Below are positions 49,066 to 62,500 of a DNA stretch of 64,000 nt, piece by piece. The notes beneath the pieces were generated by a model. It did not search any database. It saw nothing but the letters and a program-made list of their open reading frames with translations, and was not told the DNA's origin. The position numbers and the translations under genes are program-made. The number at the start of each line of letters is the position of its first letter. Within the stretch, counting starts at the first letter, position 1. The stretch comes from Rhyzopertha dominica (Eukaryota > Arthropoda > Insecta > Coleoptera > Bostrichidae): assembly GCA_025024175.1 (NCBI GenBank), contig QCXZ01000001.1, positions 28,514,942 to 28,578,941 on the forward strand. Reading direction: 5' to 3'.

Positions 49066-49640
49066 TCATATTAAATGTTCAAACTGACCACCTTCACACA
49101 TTGCATTTTAATTTGATCATTGATTTGGGGACGATCGAGTTGGTCAAAACGGAGGGTCTCCTTGACATATTCAGTGACTAGGATATGTTTCATTTATACA
49201 TGGACGTACCTTTATACTTAAATGGACAGGGGAAATATTATGCATAAACCACAGTGATCTTCTGACATCTAAGAGTATCATCAAGAGTACTGAAAGCTAT
49301 TCTCACAGAAATTGATTTTGATGTATTCCCATCGTATCTATGTGGCAGAAAATACGGATCAAACAAGAGATTTCCAATAATTCCAACAACACGTTTAAAG
49401 AAAATGCTTTTTGAGGACTTTTTACAGTCATTTTCAGCATCCGTCTAATCCGAAAATGCAAGACACTTTGGAAAATACCGCGGTAGCAGTGCCTGAAATT
49501 CGTCGAATGTGGTAAGGATATAAAAGCTGTTCCTTTAAGATAGCAAATACCGTGACTAAAAGCAACCTTTCTAATAGTGATATCTGGTTGTTCGTTAATT
49601 AAATTAAGTATTGGTTTAACCAATGCTGGTGTTTTAACTT
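49066..49640 (-). pseudogene. Decayed mariner-like transposase with GGQFEHLI ending
   Basis: The minus-strand C terminus reads GGQFEHLI then TGA (49068-49066). The open frame 49303-49623 keeps LINEQPDITIRKVAFSHGIC, the N-terminal helix-turn-helix pattern, and ends with FCHIDTMGIHQNQFL, similar to the FC-W-DP-FL segment preceding the catalytic DE block. The middle is deleted or unrecognisable. Upstream of exon 48520-48703 relative to the gene. Confidence 0.6.
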
Positions 49641-49990
49641 TGCGTTAATGACCAAAATTTTTTGTGCATGTACCAGTTTCTTGTAGTCATTGATGAAGCC
49701 GTGTAAACAAAACATAATGAGGAGTAGCTAGACCCCTCTTGAGAATTACTGTTAGCACTATAGTAAACGTAATGCATATTGAGTATTCCTCTAGCTCATT
49801 GAATTTGCACGCAAACGAAACGTTTACAGTGCACAGGTATCACCAAAAACAAAACCTAAAACCATAATAAAAACAATTAAGATGCTATTAGAATTATGTG
49901 AACCAAACAACTGCCTATTAGATAAATTACATTTTGTCGAACAGTCGAATAAAGGAGTTGCTCCATTTTGTCTATTCTGGGTAGATGTTT
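49641..49990. other. Non-coding stretch
   Basis: No recognisable content. Confidence 0.45.
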
Positions 49991-50115
49991 GTTTGAGAAT
50001 TTCACGTTAGACAGCCCGAAGATGTCAGGTATGTTACTGTCGAAACGGGTCGCCTGATATAAAGATAATAAACGAATATTCAATGAGAGTACAAGGACCT
50101 TTATTCGACTCTTCA
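49991..50115 (+). mobile_element. Probable Penelope-like element 3' end
   Basis: The segment contains a hammerhead-like core (50016-50055) followed by an AT-rich run and AAGGACCTTTATTCGAC. The minus-strand Penelope relic at 15.65 kb has the same layout (core, then GAGAGTTAATAAGGACCTTG), suggesting a related 3' end. No protein-coding remnant is recognisable here. Confidence 0.4.
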
Positions 50116-50756
50116 ACAATTAATATGACTCACATTTGATGAAATTCTTAAGATTAAAATTACATTTTAATTAAATTTATACCCAATTCTAACCATGCCT
50201 GAAGTATCAATAACAAAAAAGTTCTTTACGTAGTACCTTCTTGAGAACAGAAAAATATTACACAATTTAATTTTTGTTCCTTTATTGGTATTCCGAAAAA
50301 AATAAAAACTACTTTATTGTAGACAGTCTTTAAGAAGTGGGGATGTTTAAATGAGATTTTTATGATTACCCCATCATTTTTACACAGAATATCACTTTTT
50401 TTAAAGCACTGCATGTTACTCTTTTATTTAGACCGATTACGGAAGATTCACGTCAAACCACCGACGTGTTCATAGCCATGGCATGAAATTATTATACTAA
50501 AAACGCCGATGACGTCGAATTTGTCTATTGCAGTATTTTTAAAGTTGTAGATGTATCAGATTTATGTCTTTAAAAGTATGACTAGATTCGAAATTTGCAA
50601 GAATTGTGAATGTGTGAAATTTGTTTCGATGTCCAAATGTATGTTAGGCCGGAAAATTAGATGTCGAGTCGGATAAAAACTGCGTATCTGAAAGCTAAAA
50701 GAAATAAATGAACAGGATTAACTAGTTACCGTTCGCACAGCTGCCCCCAAACGAAC

Positions 50757-50945
50757 ATTTTACGAGTGTGTTATCAGGCAAATAAAAAAATATGTGATCT
50801 TTAATGCAAGCAGCAACGAAGACAGTTTGGCGATGCATACGCGTTCTGGAAAACATATAAAAAGGATGCTGACCGCATAGTTTTTCCTAGATAGAAATTT
50901 TACGATTGCGTTATCGGGCAAATAGAAATGAGGTATATTCGATAC
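50757..50945. repeat. Diverged direct repeat with 140-base period
   Basis: Two units starting ATTTTACGAGTGTGTTATCA (50757) and ATTTTACGATTGCGTTATCG (50897) share about 50 bases. Confidence 0.65.
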
Positions 50946-53149
50946 AAACAGCAATTAGGACCCCGGAACTCCAGAGTTAATCTAGAAACTATATTAGCAA
51001 ACTGATTGGATCTTAGATTTTTTTGAACAAAATACACTATTGAGGTATAAATTTTCTTATTTTTTTTGGAGCTGTTTGCTTGGTATTTAGCGCAGTCTAC
51101 AAAAAGAACTCCTCAAAAAGTTCGTATAATTTATATTTAAAAGATAATGCATTCGGAGCCAGTTTACGGGAGTGTAGTTTACAATCTTGCATCAATACAC
51201 TTCCAAATACTTTACACTTAGTTATCTTTTATAACACGTGTTTTAAAGGTTGCCAAGCAACAGGTTGAAAGCTTTTGAACGTAAACTCACTGTAAAACGT
51301 TCGATTCAGTTAAATAACTTGAAAACAAGATGGTTTGACGATCGGTTAGATTTGTCATTTTCAACGAGTATAGTATAGTTTTTATGTATTTTTCAGTAGA
51401 AAACATACCTTAATGGCCTAATGCCAGTTTGCTCTGTTAGAAGTTCGACACGGGTAGGCTGTGATAAATTGGTGGACGATATGCTCTTTAATTTAGATGG
51501 TAAAAGATTATACAATTTGATTGCATTATAATGAAATAATGTGGCAGAATGCTTGGGCATGACAAATCTGTCTTTAAAGCGGCGCTTAGTTCACGCATTC
51601 GTGTACCAGAATTGTTTTGAAACCGTCTGAAAAGACAAAAGGAGCACCCAGTTACTTGTCAAAACGGAATGCTTCCACATACCATCCAAATGCAGTCAAT
51701 GTAGTTCAGGAGTTTTTTAAGATATATTACGTATTTTTTGCCGACGGCTCTTCGATACCTGGTCTGTTCAGATCAGGTTATTAGTAAAAAGTTCTTAAAA
51801 ATCTTAAAATATACAACGCCCACTCATTTGCATTTAAACAACAATCACTTACCTCAAACAATTACTTAATTGACTATGTAAGTTAAAATTTTGCTTGATC
51901 CTCGCAATTTGCAGGACTGCACCTTTGTCCTACATGTGTTCACTCAAACCCTTCAGAGAAATTTTTTGCAAATATTACTTAAATTAGGTGCAATGGTCTC
52001 GGTCTGCATGATGTTACTATTCAATATTGGAATACTTACTGCGTTTTCCATATATTCGGGTATATTTGTTCTTCGATGCAGCTTTTGTATGTATGATGCT
52101 GCACGATAATTTTCTTTCGTAGATTCTTTAACCCTATACCCGTAATAGCATTGTGCCCAAGTGTTTTTGTTTTCGTTTTATTGATGAACCCTTAGATTTC
52201 ATTCTATAACTTTAGCATTAAATGAAAAGTGTTTTCCCATTACATATTTTTTCTTTCTTCTAAAATATTCTTCTCATCAGCAGTCATATTAATAATTATG
52301 TGATACCTTTATATAGACAAGGTTTAATCAACACGAACGGACGTGACACAAAATGAAAGCATTTTCGTTCACACGTCATGTTTTGCCGGTTGAAAATATT
52401 CATTTGTTCTAGATATAGAACATATTACGGAACTGGACTGCCTGGGCAGCGCTACCCCAATCAGCGGTATTAAAATTTAAAGCCGGTTAATGCACGATAT
52501 GTCGAAATAATTCAGGGTTTTATCTGACCTGGTAATATCCGTTCGGCATTTACCCACTTTGATTTCGGCCAACAGTGCTGAATACTTCATCGACGCCACA
52601 CATCTAGAGGTATGCAAAGTACTCCTTCAATAGTTTGACGCCTATACTTGCAGTGAAAATAAAATGCAAAAACCGTTGAAGCAGGTATCTTAAAATTTAA
52701 AAAGAATAAAGAGTCTGTTACTATGACTGTCTGTTACCATGACGAAGATATGACGTTATCAATTTTTTTTTTATAGAAGTGTGCAATTTTTTGTCATTGG
52801 AACCCCTATTATTCAAGGAATTCAACCATTATGTAGGTAATCTGGTACTAAAAAACAATCAAAATGTACACTAATTGACCAATGATACATTCTGAGCGAA
52901 TATAGTGACGTTTTAATTGTTGGAACTGTCGGAAAACGTCAATCCGCCTGGGAGCTTATATTTCTATCTTTTAAAGATAGCTTACTATACCCAATCTATC
53001 TTCTAAAAAAATGGACACACAACGCGGTAATTGGAAAGCTATTTATGCTGATACAGTATTAATCCTTATCAACTTAAATACGTTAGTTACCTTAAGCATT
53101 TCATGCAGAATATTATAATCTTTTATACCATAAAATTTAAGTAAAAAAA
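50946..53149. other. Non-coding stretch, no recognisable gene
   Basis: AT-rich with a GC-richer patch at 52420-52620. Open frames such as 51891-52109 carry no motif. Confidence 0.4.
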
Positions 53150-53330
53150 TTACGTGCGCGAAAATGATAACGGGAATCGCTTGATGTGATCAGTCCCGCG
53201 CCGCGCCGCCCCTTCCATTGTCGTCCAGTGTTTCTATATAAGCTGAACGATGACGCGTGCGTACTCCTGAAATAAAGACTTTTGGAGCGAATGGAGGTGA
53301 CGACTGGACGGTATTCGAGGTAGATATAAA
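53150..53330 (+). repeat. Possible solo LTR or orphan promoter-like fragment
   Basis: A GC-rich box (CCCGCGCCGCGCCGCC) is followed by a TATA box (TATATAAG, 53235-53242) and, 29 bases later, AATAAA (53271). This U3-R-like layout resembles an insect LTR. No TG/CA ends, duplication, tRNA primer site or internal domain were found. Confidence 0.3.
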
Positions 53331-54167
53331 TANAATATAGTATCTAATATAAGCANAATAGGCAGTCTCTGGTACCTATTCTCTCCTAAAAATCCCATTG
53401 TTCTTGAAACCTGATTGCATTATATGAACAATATGTGCATAAAACGACAATTTGTTATTCATAATTTCACCTGTCTCTTATTCCGCATTACTTCCTAAAA
53501 CCACACTATTTAATCTATAGTTGAATAAAACACAAATTTTTAATAATTTAACACCAATATATTTCTTTGCAAATTATGTTTTAGTGCGGTTTAAACAAAC
53601 AGTTGCTTAGTTGGCAAGCAGAATATTTCTTACATTATATCATCCTCCTGAAGTTCATGGTTCAATCACATCCTACAACAATGAAACCTCGGTTGAAATT
53701 TTTCCTTTTAATAAAGTTTACCCATTGTTGAGTGGTGTAGGTCGTTGTTTATTGCCACCTAACTCACGTATAGGTTGGAATTTCCTTCGGCTTCCTATAA
53801 AATGCTTAATTTTGTGTCGCCGTTTAATTTGAAATGAAGAGATGTTGTGCAATAGAAGGTCTATTTTTGTATTGCATTTTAAATAATTGACAGCCTTCTG
53901 GTGACCCCAAAGGCTATCGCCACATTAAAATTTGGATTCGTTTATATTCCGTGTTAGACGCATCATTTTAATAAAACATGCAGATAAAAACTGAAAGAAT
54001 TTAGAATCCACAGATGTTGGAACCCACAGATGATAACTTTTTGTCTGTTGGTAGGTACTAGTCCACCTTTTTGTTGTTTTTGGAACTGTCTTCGTTAATT
54101 TAAGATATTCAACAAACGCTTACTGTAGTAGGAAGGAACATAAAATACCAGCAGGTTTTACCAGCGT
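53331..54167. other. Non-coding stretch, no recognisable gene
   Basis: AT-rich, no structure noticed. Confidence 0.45.
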
Positions 54168-54170
54168 TAC

Positions 54171-55105
54171 TAAGGGTCGGTATTTCAGTCAAGGTTTAAA
54201 CCAAAATTGTCAAGATAAACTAGTTTACCAGTCGCGCAGCGTATTTCTATTCTCGTTTACGAGTAAAACCGGGTTAAATTCCTCGGCAAGTTAAACCAAC
54301 CCATCGTTAAACGCAATTTTTGGATTAAGCCTGCGCATTCCGCGAAACGAGGACTTTACATTTGTTGAACTAACTGCATTTTGTTTCGGTTTGTTGTGAC
54401 AGCGTGTGGGTTACTTTTTATATCACTCGTAAAAAAACCCTTGGTAATAATGAAGAACGACGATTTGGTAAAACTACTTCAAACTAAGATTTATGTAGGT
54501 ATTACAGAGCAAGGAGTTAGGAGTTGTTCACAATTAACAAAAAAAATTGGCATTGGTGGTTCTGACGAAAGAATTTAAAGCCCAATCAGGTATTTTTTCC
54601 AGAACAACCAGATGAAAATGATTCCTTTGTAAATTGTTATTGTTGTCTTGGCACTTTTTTCTATGTTGATGAAGGTAAGCAAGCGAATGTATAACTTGTT
54701 CCTAATCCAAAAATTTCGAAGTGGATGAATACGAGGGTTAACGGTCAACTGCAAGTTCCATACTGTCAATATCATTTTAGAACCGTAACAGTATTTTATT
54801 AGAAATGACAACGAGTTTATAGGTCAACGAGCTTATGAGCATTACGACGCAGGCGCAACCACAAAAGTACCGCCAACCTACGTTAAAACTGTCGACTGTT
54901 AAACGGATTTTCACTAAACCAGATTTGTGAACTAAAATACGCTCATGGGTTTAACTTTTGATTTAAATATAAAACCAGTTTAAAATGCATGTCTATGCTG
55001 TGCTGTCTACACCTCAACCAACTGCCATCCTAAATTCTCACTTTCACTTTAAAACCAGTTTACTTTAACCCAAAGTTCAACCTCTCACTGAAATACCGGG
55101 CCTTA
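54171..55105. mobile_element. TIR element of 935 bases with TAC duplication
   Basis: The inverted ends TAAGGGTCGGTATTTCAGT and TAAGGCCCGGTATTTCAGT continue about 50 bases with GTTTAAAC-like subterminal repeats. The trinucleotide TAC flanks both ends (54168-54170 and 55106-55108), in line with a PIF/Harbinger-type 3-base duplication. A plus-strand frame at 54381-54578 has no recognisable domain. Confidence 0.7.
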
Positions 55106-58100
55106 TACTCGAGCAATTTTTTTATAGATACTATAGACCGAAGCCTGTCAAATTGTAAATTAACTGATCGCACTTTAAACATTATTTGCTTGCTTTTCGG
55201 CGTAATTATTTTGAACGTTATTTTATGCAAATATTAATAACCATTTTTCAAACTGTGTCCACTTTGATTTTTTAAAAGCCAAGTGACATAATTGTTGAAT
55301 TCCTTGGATAATGGGTAAGAGCTCAAAATGTTTAAATCTTAAGTTACTTATTTCAGCGTCTTTTTTTGAAGTTTTGGTAAAAAAATTCTTATTCCAAATT
55401 GTATGCCTTTTTATCGACACTAGGTATAATACCTAGTAGGTATATGAGGTATATTTAAATTTATCTTCTATAATAAACCATCTATCAGTAAAAATCACTC
55501 CAAGACGACCCTAAAGCTACATGAAGTTTATTTTTCAAACAACTTTTTGTGTACAAGTTTCAAACACTTTCCTTATGACACAAAGCGTAAATTCCAAACA
55601 ATATCCACTCCCTTCCACGTAGTGCGGAGCAAAGAAAGTTTTCACCCAGTACAGTATTTATTCTCTTACCCGTCAACATCAACTCCAGCCTCCTTTGCGA
55701 AAAACATCTCAAGCGTAAAATAAAGTCAGTATTACACTCATAACGAGCTTATCCCAGACAAGTTCGTCCCTTTCTAAGCAAAAATCACGCGGCCGGAGAG
55801 TTAGCCATAAATTTAATTGCGAGTGGCGGAGCTCCTTTGAAGTCGGCTTGCGCCCCTGTTGAATGAAACCTTTATTTTTCTACGGTTATAATACGTTGGC
55901 AACCGAGATTGCTTAATAGCAAAGGAAAGACCCCACCCCATTAATCTCGCATTAATTATCGGGCAAATGAGATTGCCTCCGTAATGAAACGTTTTTATAG
56001 TTTTATAAATTTAATCTATCGACGGCGAAAATGGGTAAAAAAACGTACCAGCGATGGGATCGTAAAGTTCGGTTGATTTCGAGCCAACAGATATGTATAC
56101 AGGAGCTTTAATCTGCGATTTTGTGTAATTGGATTTGGTCGGATTATGCTCAATGCATTTGAAATTACACGTTGAATGTTCAAAACTGTAAATTGAAAGT
56201 TTCACAGTGCGAGCCGCGAGAATAAATAATGTAAATGGTGCAGCTACGGTNGTTCTGTANCGGCGATGTAATAATATTATAACATTCAGTGTCCTATTTG
56301 ATTGTAATTATAGGGTATATCAGTAACTACTAATGTTAGAAGGGTGTAGTTTCGACATTAAAGTCTTACGTTTTTGTTGTGAGATGAGTTGTACCATCGT
56401 CATTTTTATATCGTCTTTTCTTTTAAAGCTATAGCCAACTTGTCAATTATCTTACATTTCTTCGATTCTTAATATTTCGCTTAGGATTGTAGAAAAACAG
56501 CAGATATTTTTCATATTCGGTCCAGTGACGTGTTTTTTTTAGGGGTTCACATTTTCGAGTATAATACCAACTTGCATTTTTTAAATGGAAACCATAGTTA
56601 GCTTTGCTATGGTAGAAAAGGTATTACTTCCACATCCAATGTATGGAAAGTATTGTATCGCGAAAAAATTTTCAAAAATTTTTATTTGCTCATATGCTTT
56701 AAAATGGTCGAAAACGCAAAAAAAAATTGAGCAAAAAAAATTTCTTGTCTGTGTGTCTGCGGTATTGTTTGTGGACACGATAACTTTCGAAAGACTTAAT
56801 ATATGAACTTGAAATTTGGCAAACGTATAAATCTCAACTACCCAAAGCGACCTATTGTTTGTGGGGTAAGTAGGGTATCGGGAAGGGGGCGAAATTGGGG
56901 GGTAACTACCCTTTTTGCAAATTTTTATTTTTTAATTTTTTCGTTTTAGTATGTGATTAGTAGTATAACTGCGAGTATTATTAGCTCTTATAAATTTTCA
57001 GTACAGCAAACTGTTTAGAAGAGCGTCACTTAAAGAAAACGGTTTTTCTTAAATATCTCCGAATATATTTAATATATTCAAAAAATGAAAATGTCATAAG
57101 ATAGGAAATAAAATTTCTCACAAAAAGTGTCTTAGAAAATTTATCCAAAATTTTGACATTTTCGCAATATTTCCAAAAAACCTATTTTGGACCCTGCTTG
57201 TACGATTTTTTTTAAATTTTGGTATTATATAGAAAATCAAATTTCTGATCAGAAAGCGCTCTTTTAATTAATAATGTTAATAATTTTCGAGTTATTTGGA
57301 AAAAACTGATTTTAAAAATTTATATATTGTTGCTAATATCACGAGGACTGTTTGCCTTAGAAAAAATGTGTAAAGAGAAAAAAATTCTCAAAACCTGATT
57401 ACTAATCGTATAGTATAAGAAATAAAAACGTAAATGTCATTTTGACAATTGGATGTGAAAGTATTGATTCANTTTNCAGCGGTTTTTTTTCAATTAAGGA
57501 AATATACGCACTTCCTGGTTTGACNTTCCCAAAAGGTGTTCACCGGCTCAGAGGGTTGACCGCATAGGGTAGGGTGGACTGATCGTCCCGGTACTTCTGG
57601 AAGTCTGGCTTCGATGGTTTAAATATGATGTTTTTTTTTAGAAAACGAGGAAAGTACTTAAGTAACATACATCTTCTAGAGGGTTTTTTTCACTTAAACA
57701 ATCGTAAGGCAAAATATCAAAACAGCTTTTTCAGATGCTCAACAGTAATACTTGCCGAAGCATCTTTAAGAGGCAAACACAATATTCTGCAGAGCTGTTT
57801 TTGGGTTTTTCGCGGCAAAAAGCTACTACACCTACATGTTCTGCAAAATTTTACGTATCTATGGTAGACAAAGAACACTTGTCAGTTCCAGTACAAAGCA
57901 CAAAAAGACGCAAGCTAATCATATATATATATGAATTTATTATAATTGATTATAATCGCCTTGTCAAGATAGAATAATTATTATTACCACAGTCAAACAG
58001 TGTTAGTTAGTGAATTATTAGATGAGCAAATATACAAAAAGGTATGCCAATATCCTACCTCGAAAATTTCCTAAATTAATAAAAATATTATTAGAGATTC

Positions 58101-58139
58101 AAATCTTTACTGCCTCAGCCAAAATTGAAGGTTACAGCT
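55106..58139. other. Non-coding DNA with a GC-richer island and a probable dispersed repeat
   Basis: 55730-55985 is a balanced-composition island with several ATTAAT/TAATTAT homeodomain-like sites. 56740-57480 (from GTGTGTCTGCGG, through GGACACGATAACTTTCGAAAG, to AT-rich DNA) has the look of a dispersed insect repeat. A weak hammerhead-like motif (TTGAAGG ... GAAAC) lies at 58122-58144. No coding exon recognised. Confidence 0.35.
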
Positions 58140-58754
58140 GAAACGTTAGAGTGAAAATACACTACAACTACAATCAAATCAACACGATAGGTGTTGGATG
58201 GGTTTCGGCGTATTACCAATTTCATGTAGTATGCATGTTTTAATGAAAATGAGCCACCCCGAATAATTCTTATGGGAGAGAAGTTCGAGTATAATCCTGA
58301 AACCGCTGGATATTATTTTGAAAGAGGACATATTGTCATACATAATTAAAAGTCTATACAACAATCTTCTGCCCTGGAAGCTTTAACCCCTAACTTTTGA
58401 ATAGGAAAGAACAGTCAAGTAAAACTTTATGTCGATGCTCTTTCTTTTCGAAAAATACAATTGTTAAACATATAAATTTTCCATTCCCTTAAAAGTTTGA
58501 AATCGCCCAATTTATTGTTTTATTTTTATATTTTAAGAGTAAGTTTAGAAGGTAAATAGATTTTGTTATTTTAAGAAGACAAAAACGAATCATTTATCCA
58601 GTGTTCAATGTTTTTTTTGTGCTTTTTCGCTTCCTGACTTTTATTGCACCGTACATATAGTTGAATTTCTTGGTGAATAGTTTACATTATATTGCCATTT
58701 TAAATTTTGTAATTGATTTTTACCTAAAATTGAAAGTTACCAATTAAACTAGAT

Positions 58755-59510
58755 CATAAATACGCCCTGAAACTTTTGGGAAAATTTAGGAAGACTAGAC
58801 TGGTTCAGAATCGGAAACATAATTCCGTCCGAGTTGTTGATAATGAAGCTATTGTTGTTGCTATTTGGGTCATGTTGCACTCAATGATATGCAATATGTT
58901 TGAAAGATATCGCAAGTTTCTGGAGTCGGCAAGCCATCAATCTTCAGGATTTTCGTCATTTCATTATTAACTTGCCACACGAATTAAATGAAAATGATCC
59001 TGATTAATGACAGGACTTTTGCGAAAACTATCAACAATAATCCGCGCTTGCTTTACACTTGCTTCCCAGACGAGTCTACAAATTTCTTAAATGGCCATGT
59101 TCTTCGATACATTGCAGAGACAAAAAAACTTAATGTGTAAGGTGGGATATTAGGTAATCATATTGTAGGTCCTTCTTTTCTTGATAAAAATCTCGAAGAT
59201 CAGCCTTTTCTCGATAAGCTATACACACTAACATGGACTATATCATTGACGTCATGGAATAAGATGAGGAGTTGAATGAAAACGAACCAGTCTTTCATTA
59301 GCATGGGGCCCCTCTCCGTATTATGCTGCTCCTACCAGGCAGTGCCTTGATGACAATTTCTAGAGGCATTGAATTGGACAGAGAAGAACTGGTCTTTTGG
59401 GAACACTTGAAGTTAAGGATTTTTTAAATACAACCAGCATCATTGTGGGAATTACGTCAACTTTGGACTGCATCAGTTGACTCCAAAGATATTCAGAAAT
59501 GCGAGGTAAG
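58755..59510 (+). pseudogene. Decayed mariner-like transposase
   Basis: Across frameshifts the plus strand reads FRKTRLVQNRK (N-terminal helix-turn-helix end), VVDNEAIVVAI, then NNPRLLYTCFPDES, GHVLRYIAE, GGILGNHIVGPSFLD, the GAPxxYAAPTRQCLDDNF block containing the second catalytic region, and LWELRQLWTASVDS near the end. This is the order of the insect mariner-like family whose relics lie at 46.7 and 49.1 kb. It is the most complete of the three but carries stops throughout. Confidence 0.72.
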
Positions 59511-62500
59511 CATTTGAAAATTTGATCAGTTGAAACTTGGTGTACATCCTTTGATAAGACTAAATAATAAAAAAACTTGATCGTTTTTGTTCCTACGTAT
59601 TTTCTAAAAGGGGTTTGAAAGGCCTTCCAAATGAGTTATTGCTCGACATTCCTCCCTATTCAAAAATTAAAATTAAGTATGTTAGTTGTACTAAATCGTT
59701 GGAGTATCTTACACAATAATTGTTATAGATTTCTTGGCTGTAATGGCGTTTCTACTTCCTTGTGATGGTTCTTTTTGTGACTGACTGCACCATTCTACTA
59801 ACCAAACGCTGTAAAAGCTGTGATATTGAACATTGACGTCCTCAAATTACATGGATGGAGGTGGCTCAGTAATTGGTTTGCAGAAACCGCGTTTGAGCAG
59901 AATGAAAAGAGACTTTATGGAGAACATTACTAAAATCTGAGAAGACTTCTCTAAGGCACACGTTCCTTAGTGGTTTCAGTTTTTCACGTGTTACCACTGC
60001 ATTTGCCATCGTGCCGGCGTCAAAATCAGAACAAGAAATTCCACAGCGGCAAATGGCCTTCGTGCATTATTAACCCCTTTTCTCGTTGCATCTTTCACAT
60101 CCACTCGTGCTCATAAACTCCATCTAGCGAAACACTCCAGCTACGTTTTCCTGATGTGCTCCAATGCTATTCATTATTAATAAGTGATCTGTTTGTTTAC
60201 GCGGTATTTCCCTGACAGATCCTTCCGCTGGAAGATATATTACTCTGCCAGTTTTTACTTCGCCTGTCCGACAATGAACACGAACGATCTTAGACGACGG
60301 GATGCGAACGATAAATGGACAGGAGATAAGAGCGCCACTTTTCTTATTCGAATTTGCGTTTGTTGGTGAGGGGCGTTAGAGTCTTTCTGAACGAAGTGAA
60401 AATGGTTTTCCAATGTAAATGTAGAGATCTACTTGAATGAATATTTCCTAGTGTGTCGTACGTCGTAGGTGAGACAACAGAACATTATTGATTTGATTTA
60501 GTCACCAAGAGGACCGTGTAGACATTTTGATTTAGGTTTGAAGAGCGATAAGTGTTTAAAAGATCTTTAAGAGTATATTTTATGTAACTGATTAGATTAC
60601 AAAGGAATTCGAATATGCAAATTTCTATGATGAATTATTTAGTACCTAACAATTTTCTTAAGTTGAACTTTAAAAGTGAAACGACAAAACCATGGGTGAT
60701 AATATTTTATTATGAATTCAGTTAGTCTCCTTAGTAATAATTAGTAGATACACGTTACACATAGCCATTATCGTTCATAAATTATTTGGAGGAGCAGTAT
60801 TGCTACTCTCTTTTTATTTCATACCCTTCCGTGTTGAAATTTGTTCTGACTTTCAATCTAGAATCCTTAAAAATAACGGGTGTTTACTTTAAAAGATTAT
60901 TTATAACTTTGACATATTTTAGCGTATTTTGTTTAAAAAAATGTTAATACATGCATGCAAGTGCTCGTTAGAAATGGTATGTTTTTCATAAACACTTGTG
61001 TATGGTCGAAAACCGCCCCTGTCGTGATCAAACTGAGCGAACACGCACCTAAGTTTCGAGAAAAAACACTATCAAAATACTTTTTCGCGTCGTCTTCGTT
61101 TGTCAAGATATCGTAAGCGACTTGATGACTTTTTCAATCGAACACCTGTTATTTTACTTAGAATTCAGTTATGCATTGCTTAATATAAATATTTGTGTAA
61201 TTATATATATTACTATAATATTTTATTTATTTGAATCCCATTGTAAAGCCATGAAAAGAGAGTGGCAAGAAAAATCACATTTCCACACAATGGTATTTTG
61301 ATTGCATAATGGAACAAGGCAATACGTGGAAAGCAGTGACATATATATCTCAATTGATCCTAGCCATCATAAATAACATGGGAAATCAAGTGTTTACGAA
61401 TATTACCAAAAAATTTTGCGGCCACATAGCTTCCGCTGTTTTATTTTTGTTCAAATTATAGTACATTTTTAAGAAGTAGCAAAAACAGCGAACACAAAAT
61501 TTATTTGAACATATGTGAAATTGTTTGTGTTGTGTCGAAAAGAACACATAAGATGACTCTGAGGCTATAATTTTTTCTTGAAATATCCCTAAGTATAATA
61601 TTGGAAAACCTTTGATTTGTGTGTTATTCAGGACTCTTTACATAATGTATACATGTGTATGCCATATAAACATCCATTAAAGCTTAAAATATTAAATGAC
61701 CAAAGTTGCGCATCCAAATAAAGTTAATGATAATATATTTACAAAGTGACTGTTTTAGTTACAAATTTGCACAAGGAACCCATTTTCGTAAATGGGACGA
61801 CTGGTCCCTTATTTCAGTAATTACGTGCTCAAGTACTAAAGCTAGTTGTACCTTCCTTAGAGTGTATAAAATTAATTTTTTATTAAACTCTATATATTTT
61901 AATTGAAAAGTTAGAAAGGTAGCTAGATGTATTAGAGGCAACATATAAATTGTTGTGCTTTGCACAAATACATATATAAAAATCTATGATATCATTTTTC
62001 TGATTTTATCGATACATGGATCAGAGGTGGCAGGTGAGTTGTGTAAATTTAGTATTATATCTTCTCATTATATTATCATACAGTTAGAAATGCAAAAAAT
62101 AAGTTCCAAAGCAAATTTTTATTTATTTCAATGTAGCTATCTGATTTACTTATTTACTGTAATTTCTTGGTTTCGTCATTTATCATTCAGTCAAACGCTA
62201 CAACTTCAGGGCTTCACAGAGGACGGGTGCAGGTGTATATGATTTTGCAGTTCTTGATGGTGAAGTATTTTCCATTACTTAAGAACTTGTCACATTGTAC
62301 CCTAACAATGTCATCGACTTTAAACTTTTAAGTTCAATACCATTTTGTAAAAAAATCACACATAATAGAATTTTAAAATACGAGTGGTTTATACATTATT
62401 ACGTAACTTTTATATTTATTAGAACAACTTATGTAACCTAACACCACAGAAAAAACAAGCTGTTTTAGGTTTTGTATAACCATTTATTATTTCGAACACC

